Source of the DNA: Methanothermococcus sp. SCGC AD-155-E23
GTDB taxonomy: Archaea; AGJL01; Methanococci; Methanococcales; Methanococcaceae
DNA length: 45,284 bases
Assembly: GCA_019561615.1 (NCBI GenBank)
Contig: JAHEQA010000006.1
Coordinates: forward strand, 1 to 45,284
Direction: 5' to 3'
Position numbers and translations under genes: made by a program. How positions within the stretch are numbered: the stretch's first letter is position 1; every line of letters starts with the position of its first letter. Shown in pieces: positions 25,025 through 33,453 of this stretch. The notes beneath the pieces are model-generated. The model ran no database searches, was not told where the DNA came from, and worked only from the letters and a program-made list of their open reading frames with translations.

Positions 25025-25420
25025 ATGTCTGAAAGTATTGAGGATTTCCTAGAAAAGGTTTATATCTTCACCAGGGATAAGAACAGACCTGTAAAAACTA
25101 CAGAGTTGGCAAAACTCCTGAATATAAAACCCCCAGCTATTACAAACATGGCTAAAAAACTTCATAAATTAGGTTATGTGGAGTATGAACCCTATATAGG
25201 CATAAGGTTAACGGAAAAGGGTATGGAAAAGGCAAAGGTTATCATGGAAAAACATAGAACCATAGAAAAATTCTTAGTGGAGTGTTTAGGGCTTGATAAA
25301 GAGGTGGCCTATAGGGAGGCCTGTAAGTTGGAACATGCCATGTCCGACATAGTATTTAAGAGATTTAAGGAGTTTGTGGAGAACTATAGAAAGTGTAAAA
25401 AGAGGCTAAACTCCCATTAA
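25025..25420 (+). CDS. DtxR/MntR-family metal-dependent transcriptional repressor
   Basis: 131 residues. An N-terminal winged helix (SIEDFLEKVYIF, VKTTELAKLLNIKPPAITNMAKKL, GYVEYEPYIGIRLTEKG) is followed by a dimerisation domain with metal-binding candidates (EKHRTIEKFLVECLG, EACKLEHAMS). There is no C-terminal SH3 domain, as in short MntR/IdeR-like archaeal forms. It likely responds to Fe2+ or Mn2+. Iron-related genes FeoA and VIT1/CCC1 lie elsewhere in the window and are possible targets. The last 15 bases overlap the end of the convergent DUF63 gene. Confidence 0.9.
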   Translation: MSESIEDFLEKVYIFTRDKNRPVKTTELAKLLNIKPPAITNMAKKLHKLGYVEYEPYIGIRLTEKGMEKAKVIMEKHRTIEKFLVECLGLDKEVAYREACKLEHAMSDIVFKRFKEFVENYRKCKKRLNSH

Positions 25421-26215
25421 AACTCTAAATAAATTCCTAAGTCCAGGGGCAAGACCTAGAGCCATAATTGCTATTTTCAAGATATTTTTAAGACCCCTGT
25501 CTTCCACCTCCCTGTTAAGTATATAGAGGACAGTTACAACTGCCACCAACTTCAGGGGTATCATTATATAGGGACCAAGGAGTTCTATGAAAAATCTTGG
25601 TAGGGGATGTTGCTCCCAGTATCCATACAATCCAACTCCAAGGGCGGTGGATGTCCCATCTATAAGTTGGGCCAGTATAACGTACTTATCCATAGGCTGA
25701 AATATGTGTCTTAAAGGTTCTACCCTCTCAAGGAGGTAGTGAAGGGCTGCATATATCAGGGCCACTATGAAGAAGAGGTAGAAGAGTACCTCCACATGGA
25801 CTATATTTTTTAAAAAGATAGGGAGGAGATAGAGGATAGGTATTACCGCCATAGATACTGCCAGTATATAGTACCTCTCTCTAAGTAACAGGGCAGATAT
25901 TACAGTTGCCACCATGTAATACATACCCACTACTACAACGATACCAGGGGTGACAGTGTAGTAGGTACGGGGGATATGTCCACCATCTACAAGGGCCCTT
26001 ATAAGTGATATAAGAAGGATGTAAAATACTGTAACCAGTACAAACCTTCTATCTATCTCTATCTGAAGTTTCTTACATATCCTGTAGAAGAGGTACACCA
26101 TGAAAAACAGTAAAATACCGTAGGTTATCTCCTGGATGTAGTTGTACCCTGACTGTTTTTCTATGGGCTCTATGTAGTACCTGTAGAGGAAGTTTTTGAT
26201 AGCTGAGAGATCCAT
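25406..26215 (-). CDS. DUF63 family integral membrane protein
   Basis: 269 residues with about seven hydrophobic helices. Conserved polar sites inside helices (RALVDGGHIPRTYYTVTPG, AQLIDGTSTALGV, YGYWEQHPLPRFF) match the DUF63 family, found in euryarchaea and of unknown function. The ATG follows AGGTGAATAG. The gene runs head to head with the transketolase N gene and tail to tail with the DtxR-type gene, overlapping its 3' end. Confidence 0.85.
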   Translation of the reverse strand: MDLSAIKNFLYRYYIEPIEKQSGYNYIQEITYGILLFFMVYLFYRICKKLQIEIDRRFVLVTVFYILLISLIRALVDGGHIPRTYYTVTPGIVVVVGMYYMVATVISALLLRERYYILAVSMAVIPILYLLPIFLKNIVHVEVLFYLFFIVALIYAALHYLLERVEPLRHIFQPMDKYVILAQLIDGTSTALGVGLYGYWEQHPLPRFFIELLGPYIMIPLKLVAVVTVLYILNREVEDRGLKNILKIAIMALGLAPGLRNLFRVLMGV

Positions 26216-26267
26216 CTATTCACCTGGGGATAAGATTTTTAAATGAATACTTATTCTCTAGATCATG

Positions 26268-26282
26268 GAAAAAATATATAAC
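26268..26282 (+). promoter_or_regulatory. TATA box for the transketolase operon
   Basis: AAAAAATATATAACC is about 60 bases before the ATG at 26334. Because TATATA is nearly symmetrical, it could also serve the divergent DUF63 gene. Confidence 0.5.
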
Positions 26283-26333
26283 CATGATAAAACCACTTTT
26301 CAGAGACAAAGTTATCAAAAGGGTGAAAACTCC

Positions 26334-27170
26334 ATGAGTAACACCTTTCCTATTAAAAACACGGAGATTGAGGAGTTGGAAAGAATAGCTAAGAGGATAA
26401 GGTACAATATTGTAAAGATGATAGGGTTGGCTAAATCTGGTCACCCAGGTGGATCCCTCTCTGCAACTGACATTATAGTTGCACTTTACTACAAGATAAT
26501 GAATCACGATCCTAAGAATCCCAACAAAAAAGACAGGGATATATTTGTACTAAGTAAGGGGCACGCCTGTCCTGCACTCTATGCAGTTCTTGCAGAGTTG
26601 GGATACTTCGATAAGGAGGAACTGTGGAGATTGAGGAAGGTTGGCGCCCTACTTCAGGGACATCCCTCTATAAGTATTCCAGGGGTTGAGGCCAGTACAG
26701 GATCCCTGGGGCAGGGTTTCTCTATTGCTGTAGGGATAGCCCTGGGATGTAGGCTAGATAAATTGAATAACTGGGTCTACGTCCTTCTGGGAGATGGGGA
26801 ATGCCAGGAGGGTCAGGTATGGGAGGCTGCCATGGCAGCTCATCACTACAAACTTGACAACTTAATAGGGTTTGTAGATAGAAACAGGCTCCAGATAGAT
26901 GGCTGTACTGAGGATGTGATGAGTTTAGGAGATTTGAAGGAGAAGTTTAGGGCCTTTGGATGGGATGTATTTGAGATAGATGGGCATAACTTCAGGGAGA
27001 TAATAGATACTGTCAACATGGCAAAGTCCTTAAAGAACGGCAAACCTAAGATGATCATAGCAAACACTGTCAAGGGTAAGGGAGTTTCCTTCATGGAGGG
27101 TAACGTTAGATTCCACGGTAAGGCTCCAAATGAGGAGCAGTTGGAGAGGGCACTTAAGGAACTCTCTTAA
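26334..27170 (+). CDS. Transketolase, N-terminal subunit
   Basis: 278 residues containing the thiamine diphosphate domain: [46 protein letters not shown] and the [17 protein letters not shown] cofactor motif. Archaeal transketolases are often split into two chains; the partner is at 27849-28802. Together they exchange two-carbon units among sugar phosphates to make pentoses and erythrose 4-phosphate. The frame opens at 26265, but GGTGA precedes the ATG at 26334. The epimerase gene follows after 19 bases. Confidence 0.94.
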   Translation: MSNTFPIKNTEIEELERIAKRIRYNIVKMIGLAKSGHPGGSLSATDIIVALYYKIMNHDPKNPNKKDRDIFVLSKGHACPALYAVLAELGYFDKEELWRLRKVGALLQGHPSISIPGVEASTGSLGQGFSIAVGIALGCRLDKLNNWVYVLLGDGECQEGQVWEAAMAAHHYKLDNLIGFVDRNRLQIDGCTEDVMSLGDLKEKFRAFGWDVFEIDGHNFREIIDTVNMAKSLKNGKPKMIIANTVKGKGVSFMEGNVRFHGKAPNEEQLERALKELS

Positions 27171-27189
27171 AGTATAGGAAGGAGAGAGT

Positions 27190-27852
27190 ATGGTGAAGAT
27201 AGGAGCCTCTATACTCTCTGCGAACTATGGACATCTAGAGGAGGAGGTTAAAAGGGTAGAGAGAGCAGGTGTAGACTTTATCCATATAGATGTAATGGAT
27301 GGACACTTTGTACCTAACATAAGTATGGGTATAGGGATAGCCAACTATGTAAAAAGTATAACCTCTCTACCTACTGAGGTCCACCTCATGGTAGAGCATC
27401 CAGAGATGTTCATACCTATGCTGGAAGATATGGATATGATCACCTTCCATATAGAGAGTTGTAGATTCCCCTTTAGAACTATAAACCTCATAAGGGAGAG
27501 GGGCTCCAAAGCTGTAGTGGCTCTCAACCCCTCTACCCCCTTAAATACCCTAGAGTACATCCTAGAGGAGGTTTATGGAGTACTTGTAATGACTGTGGAA
27601 CCTGGGTTCTCAGGGCAGAGGTTTATACCCCAGATGCTAAGGAAGATAGAGAGGTTAAGGAGACTTATAGACAGGGAGGGGTATAACACCCAGATCTTTG
27701 TAGATGGGGGTATAAACCTAGAAAATGCTCCAAAGGTAGTAAAGGCAGGTGCAGATGGGCTAATCTCTGCCTCTGCAATATTCAATACTGGGGATATAGA
27801 GGAGGCTGTTAGAAAACTAAGGGAGGCTGTAAATTTAGAGGTGAATCTATGA
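27190..27852 (+). CDS. rpe: Ribulose-phosphate 3-epimerase
   Basis: 220 residues, TIM barrel. Active-site motifs: ASILSAN, HIDVMDGHFVPNIS, HLMVEHP, VALNPSTP, MTVEPGFSGQRF and FVDGGIN. It interconverts ribulose 5-phosphate and xylulose 5-phosphate, the substrate side of the transketolase encoded around it. Its stop codon overlaps the start of the transketolase C gene by four bases, so translation is coupled. Confidence 0.96.
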   Translation: MVKIGASILSANYGHLEEEVKRVERAGVDFIHIDVMDGHFVPNISMGIGIANYVKSITSLPTEVHLMVEHPEMFIPMLEDMDMITFHIESCRFPFRTINLIRERGSKAVVALNPSTPLNTLEYILEEVYGVLVMTVEPGFSGQRFIPQMLRKIERLRRLIDREGYNTQIFVDGGINLENAPKVVKAGADGLISASAIFNTGDIEEAVRKLREAVNLEVNL

Positions 27853-28802
27853 GGTATAAACTTGGTGAAAAGAAGGGTATGAGGGTTGCCTACGGAGAGA
27901 CCCTTGTTAAACTGGGAAAGGAACTTCCAAACCTTGTAGTCCTAGATGCAGATCTATCAGGATCTACAAAGACTTCCATGTTTGCAAAGGCCTTTCCAGA
28001 TAGGTTCTTCAACGTAGGTATTGCAGAGCAGAATATGATGGGCATGGCTGCTGGACTTGCCATAACTGGGAAGATAGTATTTGCCTCCTCCTTTGCCATG
28101 TTTGCAACTGGAAGGGCATGGGAACAGATTAGAAATTCCATAGCCTATCCAAATCTCGATGTAAAGATTGTGGCAACCCACAGTGGAATAACTGTGGGGG
28201 AGGATGGTGCAACCCATCAGATGACTGAGGACATTGCCATAATGAGATGTATTCCAAATATGAGGGTGATATCTCCAACGGACTACTACGAGACAAAGAG
28301 TATAATAGAGTGGTGTGCAAAGAATGAGGGGCCAGTTTATGTAAGGATGCCAAGGAGGGATACAGAGACTGTATTCTCCAGTGAGGAGGATGCAAAATTC
28401 CAATTTGGAAAGGGGAGGATACTGGAAGATGGCTCAGATCTTACCATTGTTGCCACTGGGGAGATGGTACCAGAGGCCATAAAGGCCCTAGAATTATTAA
28501 AAGAGGAGGGGATAGAGGCTCAACTTATAGCCATGGCAACAATTAAACCTATAGACGAAGATATTATAGTTAACTCCACCAACGACCTTATAGTGTCCAT
28601 AGAGGATCACAACATCGTAGGTGGGTTGGGAAGTGCCATAGGAGAGGTCATTGCAGAACATGGTCTAAACAAGAGACTCCTTAGGATGGGGATAAGGGAT
28701 GTATTTGGTATCTCTGGAAGTGCCACAGATCTACTGAGATACTATGGATTAGATGGGGAGAGTATATACAGAAGGATTTTAGAGGAAATTAAAAACAAGT
28801 GA
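27849..28802 (+). CDS. Transketolase, C-terminal subunit
   Basis: 317 residues with the pyrimidine-binding and C-terminal domains: VVLDADLSGSTKTSMFAKAF, FFNVGIAEQNMMGMAAGLA (catalytic Glu), SGITVGEDGATHQMTEDIA and PVYVRMPRRDT. It completes the split transketolase. The ATG overlaps the rpe stop (ATGA), and the next gene follows within six bases, so the three carbohydrate genes and the membrane protein after them are probably one operon. Confidence 0.95.
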   Translation: MRYKLGEKKGMRVAYGETLVKLGKELPNLVVLDADLSGSTKTSMFAKAFPDRFFNVGIAEQNMMGMAAGLAITGKIVFASSFAMFATGRAWEQIRNSIAYPNLDVKIVATHSGITVGEDGATHQMTEDIAIMRCIPNMRVISPTDYYETKSIIEWCAKNEGPVYVRMPRRDTETVFSSEEDAKFQFGKGRILEDGSDLTIVATGEMVPEAIKALELLKEEGIEAQLIAMATIKPIDEDIIVNSTNDLIVSIEDHNIVGGLGSAIGEVIAEHGLNKRLLRMGIRDVFGISGSATDLLRYYGLDGESIYRRILEEIKNK

Positions 28803-28807
28803 TTTTA

Positions 28808-29590
28808 ATGAGGCTAAAAATTGGCATCCTTGAAATTTTGGTGATACTCTCTATTCTAATATCCTCGGGAGCCCTAGTATATAAATTTCTTTTATCTGGG
28901 GATAACTATTACTTCGATGGAAACCAGATGTACAAGTGTGCATGGATCTCTGAAAAGATTCTATCTAAGGGTTTTCCACTCTATGCAGATGTTTACGGCA
29001 GATGGACCAATACTGGAGAGGAGTTTAACGGTACAGTACTCATAGTGGAGGCCCGTGGTGGAACCCTCTACGGCCTATACAACAGTCGGCCTGTAACTAT
29101 AGGGGGAAGGATGGCCTACAGGGAAGACATTGCTGCCGAGAGGATTGTCCTAAAACCCCTGGGAAATACTATAGTAGTCTATGAGATAGACCCTGTTAAG
29201 GGATACTCCTTCAAGGATGTGAAGAATAAGATAGAGAAGAGTATTAAGCCCTATAAAAAGTTGAATATTACTGTACTTGAGACCTATATCTCGGGGACCT
29301 TTGCAGTGGATTCAAAAACCTATACCCCCACTGAACAGCAATATATTAAAAATAAGATAGGAGATATAAACAACAGGGGGGAACGTATTAGAGTATACTT
29401 CCTAGACAGTGGACTGGTTATAGAGGGAAAGCAGAGGATAGATACTTTAGAGATTTACGACAACCTTACAACACCTGAGAGGATACTTACATCAAAGATA
29501 AGGGTATACCTTGTTGTAAATGAGACCTTAAAGGAGTTACCTAGGGATATTAGATCCTACAACATCACAAATCTAGTAACCTTAAAGTAA
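28808..29590 (+). CDS. Uncharacterised membrane-anchored extracellular protein (possibly DUF4330)
   Basis: 260 residues. A single N-terminal hydrophobic helix (about 6-27) is followed by a soluble, beta-rich domain containing five N-X-S/T sequons (NGT, NIT, NLT, NET, NIT), so the bulk is probably outside the cell and N-glycosylated. The N-terminus resembles DUF4330 proteins, but I am not sure of that family. An in-frame GTG at 28799 belongs to the ribosome binding site GTGAT; the ATG at 28808 is preferred. It is coupled to the transketolase C gene and followed by a glycan polymerase-like gene, which suggests a cell-envelope role; this is inference. Confidence 0.7.
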   Translation: MRLKIGILEILVILSILISSGALVYKFLLSGDNYYFDGNQMYKCAWISEKILSKGFPLYADVYGRWTNTGEEFNGTVLIVEARGGTLYGLYNSRPVTIGGRMAYREDIAAERIVLKPLGNTIVVYEIDPVKGYSFKDVKNKIEKSIKPYKKLNITVLETYISGTFAVDSKTYTPTEQQYIKNKIGDINNRGERIRVYFLDSGLVIEGKQRIDTLEIYDNLTTPERILTSKIRVYLVVNETLKELPRDIRSYNITNLVTLK

Positions 29591-29605
29591 TAACAACGGA
29601 TTGTC

Positions 29606-30700
29606 ATGGAGTGGATTAAAGTATATTGGGGAGAGAAGTTAGAGGGGCATCATCTATTTTTAATACTTACCTCCCTCTTTATAGTACTCACAGGAGTATC
29701 CTACTATACAGGTGTTTTAGTACTTCTCAGTGCCCTGGTATTCTACATCTCCTTCCTTGTAGGTAAGAGATTGTTTTACATCCTGGGATTAGAGGAGCTA
29801 GAGTGTAGGGAGGTAGATAGGAGAGGGTATATCTTGGGGTTAACCCTTATGACTGTAGGGTTACTCTTTTTAATCCTGGATCTTCTCTGGGCAGGGGGTA
29901 TACCCCTATTTGATCCAGCCTCCAAAAGGTTTTTAAGCCCTCTATATACAATGCTTTCCCGTCTCTTAATCCTGGGATGGGCCATAGTAATAGCCACTAA
30001 CCTCACCCTGGATAAAATAAGGGTGGTAGTATACGCCCTTATCTTCTCAGGTACTGTAATGCTTCTAGGATATAGAACAGGGGTAATGGTACTACTGATG
30101 TCCACCCTCTTTGTCCTCTACTATACCAACAGGATAAAAAATAGGGAGTTAATGTTACTAGCCTCTGGAGTGTTCCTCCTACTTCTCCTCCTCTCCCTGG
30201 TAAGGATGAAGATATTAGATAGTGGTGGTATCCCCCTACTCTCCAGGATGGATCTAACAATGAGTGTGCTAGATATAATAGTACATAACTTCAAGGGTGT
30301 ATTCAACGGCTATCTAACATACTGTGCCATATACTCCTACCTTGGAATGGCCCCAGGTCCAAGGACCGTTATAGCAAATACCTTAGGTATCTATGGTGTC
30401 ACAATAACTCCAACGATCTTTGGAGGGGTAATTGGAGATTACGGTATATTAGGTATTGTACCATACTTTGGTATACTGGGGTTATTTATGGGACTTCTAT
30501 CTAAAATAGCCCAAAGTTTTAAAGGGATATATTTAGGGGTTTACGCTGTAATGCTCTCCTATCTACTGGTAGGTATTGAAACAGGTATCCTGGACCTAGA
30601 TGTAATAATGTACTTTGTCCTAGGTTTTCTACTGTGTATCTACCTTGTAATTAGAAGTTTTATAAAGAGAAAAAAAGAGATTATTCAAATTTTACCTTAA
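29606..30700 (+). CDS. Oligosaccharide repeat unit polymerase-like membrane protein
   Basis: 364 residues with about ten membrane helices and a central extracytoplasmic segment (FNGYLTYCAIYSYLGMAPGP, TPTIFGGVIGDYG). The pattern GGIPLFDP...LSPLYTM...GYRTGVMVLL is that of archaeal and bacterial oligosaccharide repeat unit polymerases (Wzy/O-antigen polymerase-like). It may extend or transfer envelope glycans; the substrate is unknown. It lies 15 bases after the membrane-anchored protein gene. The last 20 bases overlap the 3' end of the convergent ferredoxin gene. Confidence 0.7.
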   Translation: MEWIKVYWGEKLEGHHLFLILTSLFIVLTGVSYYTGVLVLLSALVFYISFLVGKRLFYILGLEELECREVDRRGYILGLTLMTVGLLFLILDLLWAGGIPLFDPASKRFLSPLYTMLSRLLILGWAIVIATNLTLDKIRVVVYALIFSGTVMLLGYRTGVMVLLMSTLFVLYYTNRIKNRELMLLASGVFLLLLLLSLVRMKILDSGGIPLLSRMDLTMSVLDIIVHNFKGVFNGYLTYCAIYSYLGMAPGPRTVIANTLGIYGVTITPTIFGGVIGDYGILGIVPYFGILGLFMGLLSKIAQSFKGIYLGVYAVMLSYLLVGIETGILDLDVIMYFVLGFLLCIYLVIRSFIKRKKEIIQILP

Positions 30701-30875
30701 TGGCCTTTGTTGGACAGAGGTCTTCACAGACACCACAACCTGTACATAGCTCCTCCTGGGCTACAACAACCTTGTCCCCTTCAACGGCAAAAACCTCCAT
30801 GGGGCAGTTATGGTAACACTCTCCACACTCCTTTGCACCTCTGCATAACTGGTAGTCTATAGTTACAGTGGGCAT
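30681..30875 (-). CDS. Ferredoxin with two 4Fe-4S clusters
   Basis: 64 residues. The second cluster motif is standard (CTGCGVCEDLCP). The first is CRGAKECGECYHNCP, with five residues between the first two cysteines, a variant seen in some methanogen ferredoxins. It likely carries low-potential electrons in the cytoplasm; the partner is unknown. ATG follows GGTGAATAG. It has its own promoter right after the PhoU gene. Its 3' end overlaps the convergent polymerase-like gene by 20 bases. Confidence 0.93.
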   Translation of the reverse strand: MPTVTIDYQLCRGAKECGECYHNCPMEVFAVEGDKVVVAQEELCTGCGVCEDLCPTKAIKVKFE

Positions 30876-30913
30876 CTATTCACCGTTATAATCTTTTTTT
30901 CTTTTCTGAGAAA

Positions 30914-30930
30914 GCTTATAATATATAAAC
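30914..30930 (-). promoter_or_regulatory. TATA box for the ferredoxin gene
   Basis: Read leftward, GTTTATATATTATAAGC is a strong TATA region immediately after the PhoU-gene stop codon; start expected near 30897, with a leader of about 22 bases. Confidence 0.6.
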
Positions 30931-31767
30931 TTACCTATCTTTTGAGCCCTCCCCTACCACTCCATAGTGGAACTCCCTAGCTGTCTCAAATATCTTTATG
31001 CATCTATCCCCAAACCTTTCAACATCCTTCAGGAACATTCCAAATTGGATGTAGTAATTTATATCTGTGGTCTTACACTTCTCCTTCTCACAGAGAACCT
31101 TCAAGATCTTATCCAACTTTCTATGAAGCTCCTCCTCTAAATCGTATATTTCAAAGGAGACCTTCTTATCCCTAACCATATCCATGGCTATTGTGAACAT
31201 CCTCTTAATTATGCTAAATATCTCATCTATGTCCTCGTGGAGATACTCCTTTATATACAGCCCCTCTATAACCTCCTCTGCAATGTTGGAGAGGTAATCT
31301 CCACATCGCTCAATATTGGAGGCTATCTTGGAGAGAAGTGCCCTCTGTCTTGGAGGTAGGTATCTGAGGCTGTCCATCTTAAGGGTGATATCAACCTCTT
31401 CCTCCAATTTGTTAAGGGTGTAATCCTGAAATATTACACTTTTCGCATCCTCAATATTCCCTGTCTTCAGTGCATTGTGAACCTTATCCAAGTTCTGTAG
31501 TACCTTGTTACCCATCTTATCCAGAAGATCTATAATCTGGGATATTGGTTTCTCTATAATGTTGTATATCTCCAACTTTGACAACTTCTCTATATCTACA
31601 ACGTAGGGGTGTAGTACTATTTTCTCATCTATCAGGGGCTTTAACAACTTTGCAACGTATCTCCTACTTATGTTCAACTTCTTTGCTATCTCATCCTGGG
31701 TTTCAGGTTCCTCCCTTATTATGGTCTCTATAATGGCCGCCAATGTGGCGTCTTTGCCCCTTAACAT
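30931..31767 (-). CDS. HTH-PhoU domain regulator
   Basis: 278 residues. Residues 1-50 form a winged-helix-type DNA-binding segment (TQDEIAKKLNISRRYVAKLLKPL), and about 75-270 form two PhoU helical bundles (LSKIASNIERCGDYLSNIAEE and MFLKDVERFGDRCIKIFE repeats). PhoU proteins control phosphate uptake in bacteria; HTH-PhoU fusions occur in archaea. Here the gene overlaps the end of an Ssu/Tau-type ABC ATPase gene by seven bases and not a Pst system, so it may regulate that transporter. The ligand is unknown. Confidence 0.88.
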   Translation of the reverse strand: MLRGKDATLAAIIETIIREEPETQDEIAKKLNISRRYVAKLLKPLIDEKIVLHPYVVDIEKLSKLEIYNIIEKPISQIIDLLDKMGNKVLQNLDKVHNALKTGNIEDAKSVIFQDYTLNKLEEEVDITLKMDSLRYLPPRQRALLSKIASNIERCGDYLSNIAEEVIEGLYIKEYLHEDIDEIFSIIKRMFTIAMDMVRDKKVSFEIYDLEEELHRKLDKILKVLCEKEKCKTTDINYYIQFGMFLKDVERFGDRCIKIFETAREFHYGVVGEGSKDR

Positions 31768-32561
31768 CCTATCCCATTTTTGGCATATCTGTACATATTA
31801 TAGGATTTGAGCACCTCATCCTTTAATATATTTACTATCCTCTTCCTGTACTCTATAAACTCCAGGCTATCCCTTTTCCTAGGCCTTGGGAGATCTATGG
31901 GGATAATATCCTTTATCCTTCCAGGTCTTGCAGTCATTACTATAACCCTATCTGAGAGGTATACAGCCTCCTCTACACTATGGGTAACAAATACCACCGT
32001 CTTCTTCTCCTTCTCCCATATCTTTAGCAGTTCATGTTGAAGTATAGCCCTAGTCTGGACGTCCAGGGCTGCAAAGGGTTCATCCATAAGTACTACCTTG
32101 GGGTCGTTGGCCAAGGTCCTGGCAATAGCTACCCTCTGCTGCATACCTCCACTAAGTTCATAGGGGTAGGCCTCCTCAAATCCCTCCATCCCTATCATCT
32201 TTATAAACCTCCTGGCAATCTCATACCTCTCCTTCTTAGGTACACCTCTAATCTCCAGTCCAAAGGCAACGTTATCCAAGACGTTCCTCCAGGGTAGTAA
32301 GGTGTACTGCTGGAATACTAAACCCCTCTCTGCCCCAGGTCCCTCAATCCTCCTACCCTCCATAAGGATCTCCCCAGAGGTGGGCTTCTCAAGCCCTGCA
32401 ATCATCCTTAACACTGTAGATTTACCACATCCACTGGGACCTACTATGGAGAGAAATTCGTTGTACTTGACATCAAAGGTAAGATTATCCACAGCCAGGA
32501 TCTCCCTGTTATTACTGACAAACTTCTTACTTACATTCCTGATCTCCAGTATGTTCTCCAT
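31761..32561 (-). CDS. ABC transporter ATP-binding protein (SsuB/TauB type)
   Basis: About 266 residues. Walker A GPSGCGKST, signature ELSGGMQQRVAIART, Walker B VVLMDEPFAALD and the switch histidine FVTHSVEEAVYLSDR are intact. The family drives uptake of nitrate, sulfonates, taurine, pyrimidine precursors or similar anions; this sequence does not tell which. Two adjacent ATGs are possible (32564 and 32561); the second has better spacing from GGTG. The permease gene is directly upstream with a gap of about 10 bases, and the HTH-PhoU gene overlaps its end. Confidence 0.93.
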   Translation of the reverse strand: MENILEIRNVSKKFVSNNREILAVDNLTFDVKYNEFLSIVGPSGCGKSTVLRMIAGLEKPTSGEILMEGRRIEGPGAERGLVFQQYTLLPWRNVLDNVAFGLEIRGVPKKERYEIARRFIKMIGMEGFEEAYPYELSGGMQQRVAIARTLANDPKVVLMDEPFAALDVQTRAILQHELLKIWEKEKKTVVFVTHSVEEAVYLSDRVIVMTARPGRIKDIIPIDLPRPRKRDSLEFIEYRKRIVNILKDEVLKSYNMYRYAKNGIGC

Positions 32562-32571
32562 CATAGACACC

Positions 32572-33330
32572 TTACTTTATTAGATACCTCCATTTGAAGT
32601 ACCTGTCCTCTATGTACCTCAACCCCCTGTCTAGGATAAGCCCTATTATCCCTATAACTATCATACAGGCGATAACTACATCCATTCTACTTAGGGAGTA
32701 GGCGTACATGATGAGATAACCTAAACCTGCACTACTACCAGGGAGCATCTCTGCCGCTACAACACACATCCAGGCGATACCTGCCCCTATCCTCAACCCT
32801 GTAAGTATACTTGGAAGGGATGCAGGTATAACCACCTTTAGGAGGATGTCCTTCTCCTTGGCCCCAAGGGTTTGGGCAGTCTCTATAAGTATCTTAGGTA
32901 CTCCCTTTACCCCTGCAATGGTGTTAAGTAGTATGGGGAAGAATGCACCTATAAATATGATAAAGAGCATAGAGGTCTCTCCCATACCAAACCATGCCAG
33001 AGCCAGGGGCACCCATGCAAGAGGTGGAATAGGTCTCAGGAGCTCTATGATAATGTCAAATAGATCCATTACCAGGGGGTAGTAACCCATAAGTATTCCC
33101 AGGGGCACTCCAACGGCACCTGCCAGGATAAACCCTGAGAGTACCCTCTTTATACTTACCAGGGTGTTATCAAGTAGGGTACCTGTTCCCAGGATAGAGA
33201 TCTGGGGATTTATTAAGACCTTTATCACCTCCTCCACTGGAGGGAGTACCACTGGGTTATTTAACCATAGGGCTAAAAGTTCCCAGAGTGCAAGTCCAAG
33301 TAAAGGTGCTATAAACTTTCTGAGATTCAT
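32572..33330 (-). CDS. ABC transporter permease (SsuC/TauC type)
   Basis: 252 residues with six predicted membrane helices and the ATPase-coupling EAA loop (ETAQTLGAKEKDILLKVVIPASLPSILTGLRIG). PPVEEV near residue 30 is typical of SsuC/TauC permeases. No gene for a periplasmic-type binding protein lies nearby, so it must be encoded elsewhere. GGAGGT precedes the ATG. First gene of the permease-ATPase-HTH/PhoU operon. Confidence 0.93.
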   Translation of the reverse strand: MNLRKFIAPLLGLALWELLALWLNNPVVLPPVEEVIKVLINPQISILGTGTLLDNTLVSIKRVLSGFILAGAVGVPLGILMGYYPLVMDLFDIIIELLRPIPPLAWVPLALAWFGMGETSMLFIIFIGAFFPILLNTIAGVKGVPKILIETAQTLGAKEKDILLKVVIPASLPSILTGLRIGAGIAWMCVVAAEMLPGSSAGLGYLIMYAYSLSRMDVVIACMIVIGIIGLILDRGLRYIEDRYFKWRYLIK

Positions 33331-33370
33331 CCTACCTCCTCCCAGTACTTACCCTTTATAGTATAGTACT

Positions 33371-33386
33371 GTATTTTTATACTTTA
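33371..33386 (-). promoter_or_regulatory. TATA box for the ABC transporter operon
   Basis: Read leftward, AAAGTATAAAAATAC is a good TATA box; start expected near 33354, about 24 bases before the permease ATG. Confidence 0.55.
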
Positions 33387-33405
33387 AGATTAAATCTATG
33401 GGTGA

Positions 33406-33424
33406 TGTTATACAATAGTATAAT
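33406..33424 (+). promoter_or_regulatory. Probable TATA region for the NOG1 gene
   Basis: TTATACAATAGTATAATT precedes the ATG at 33454 by 30-48 bases; TTATACA is the better placed of the two A/T elements. A TTGGTGA ribosome binding site follows. Confidence 0.4.
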
Positions 33425-33453
33425 TCACATTAATTTTTATTGTTGGTGAAATT

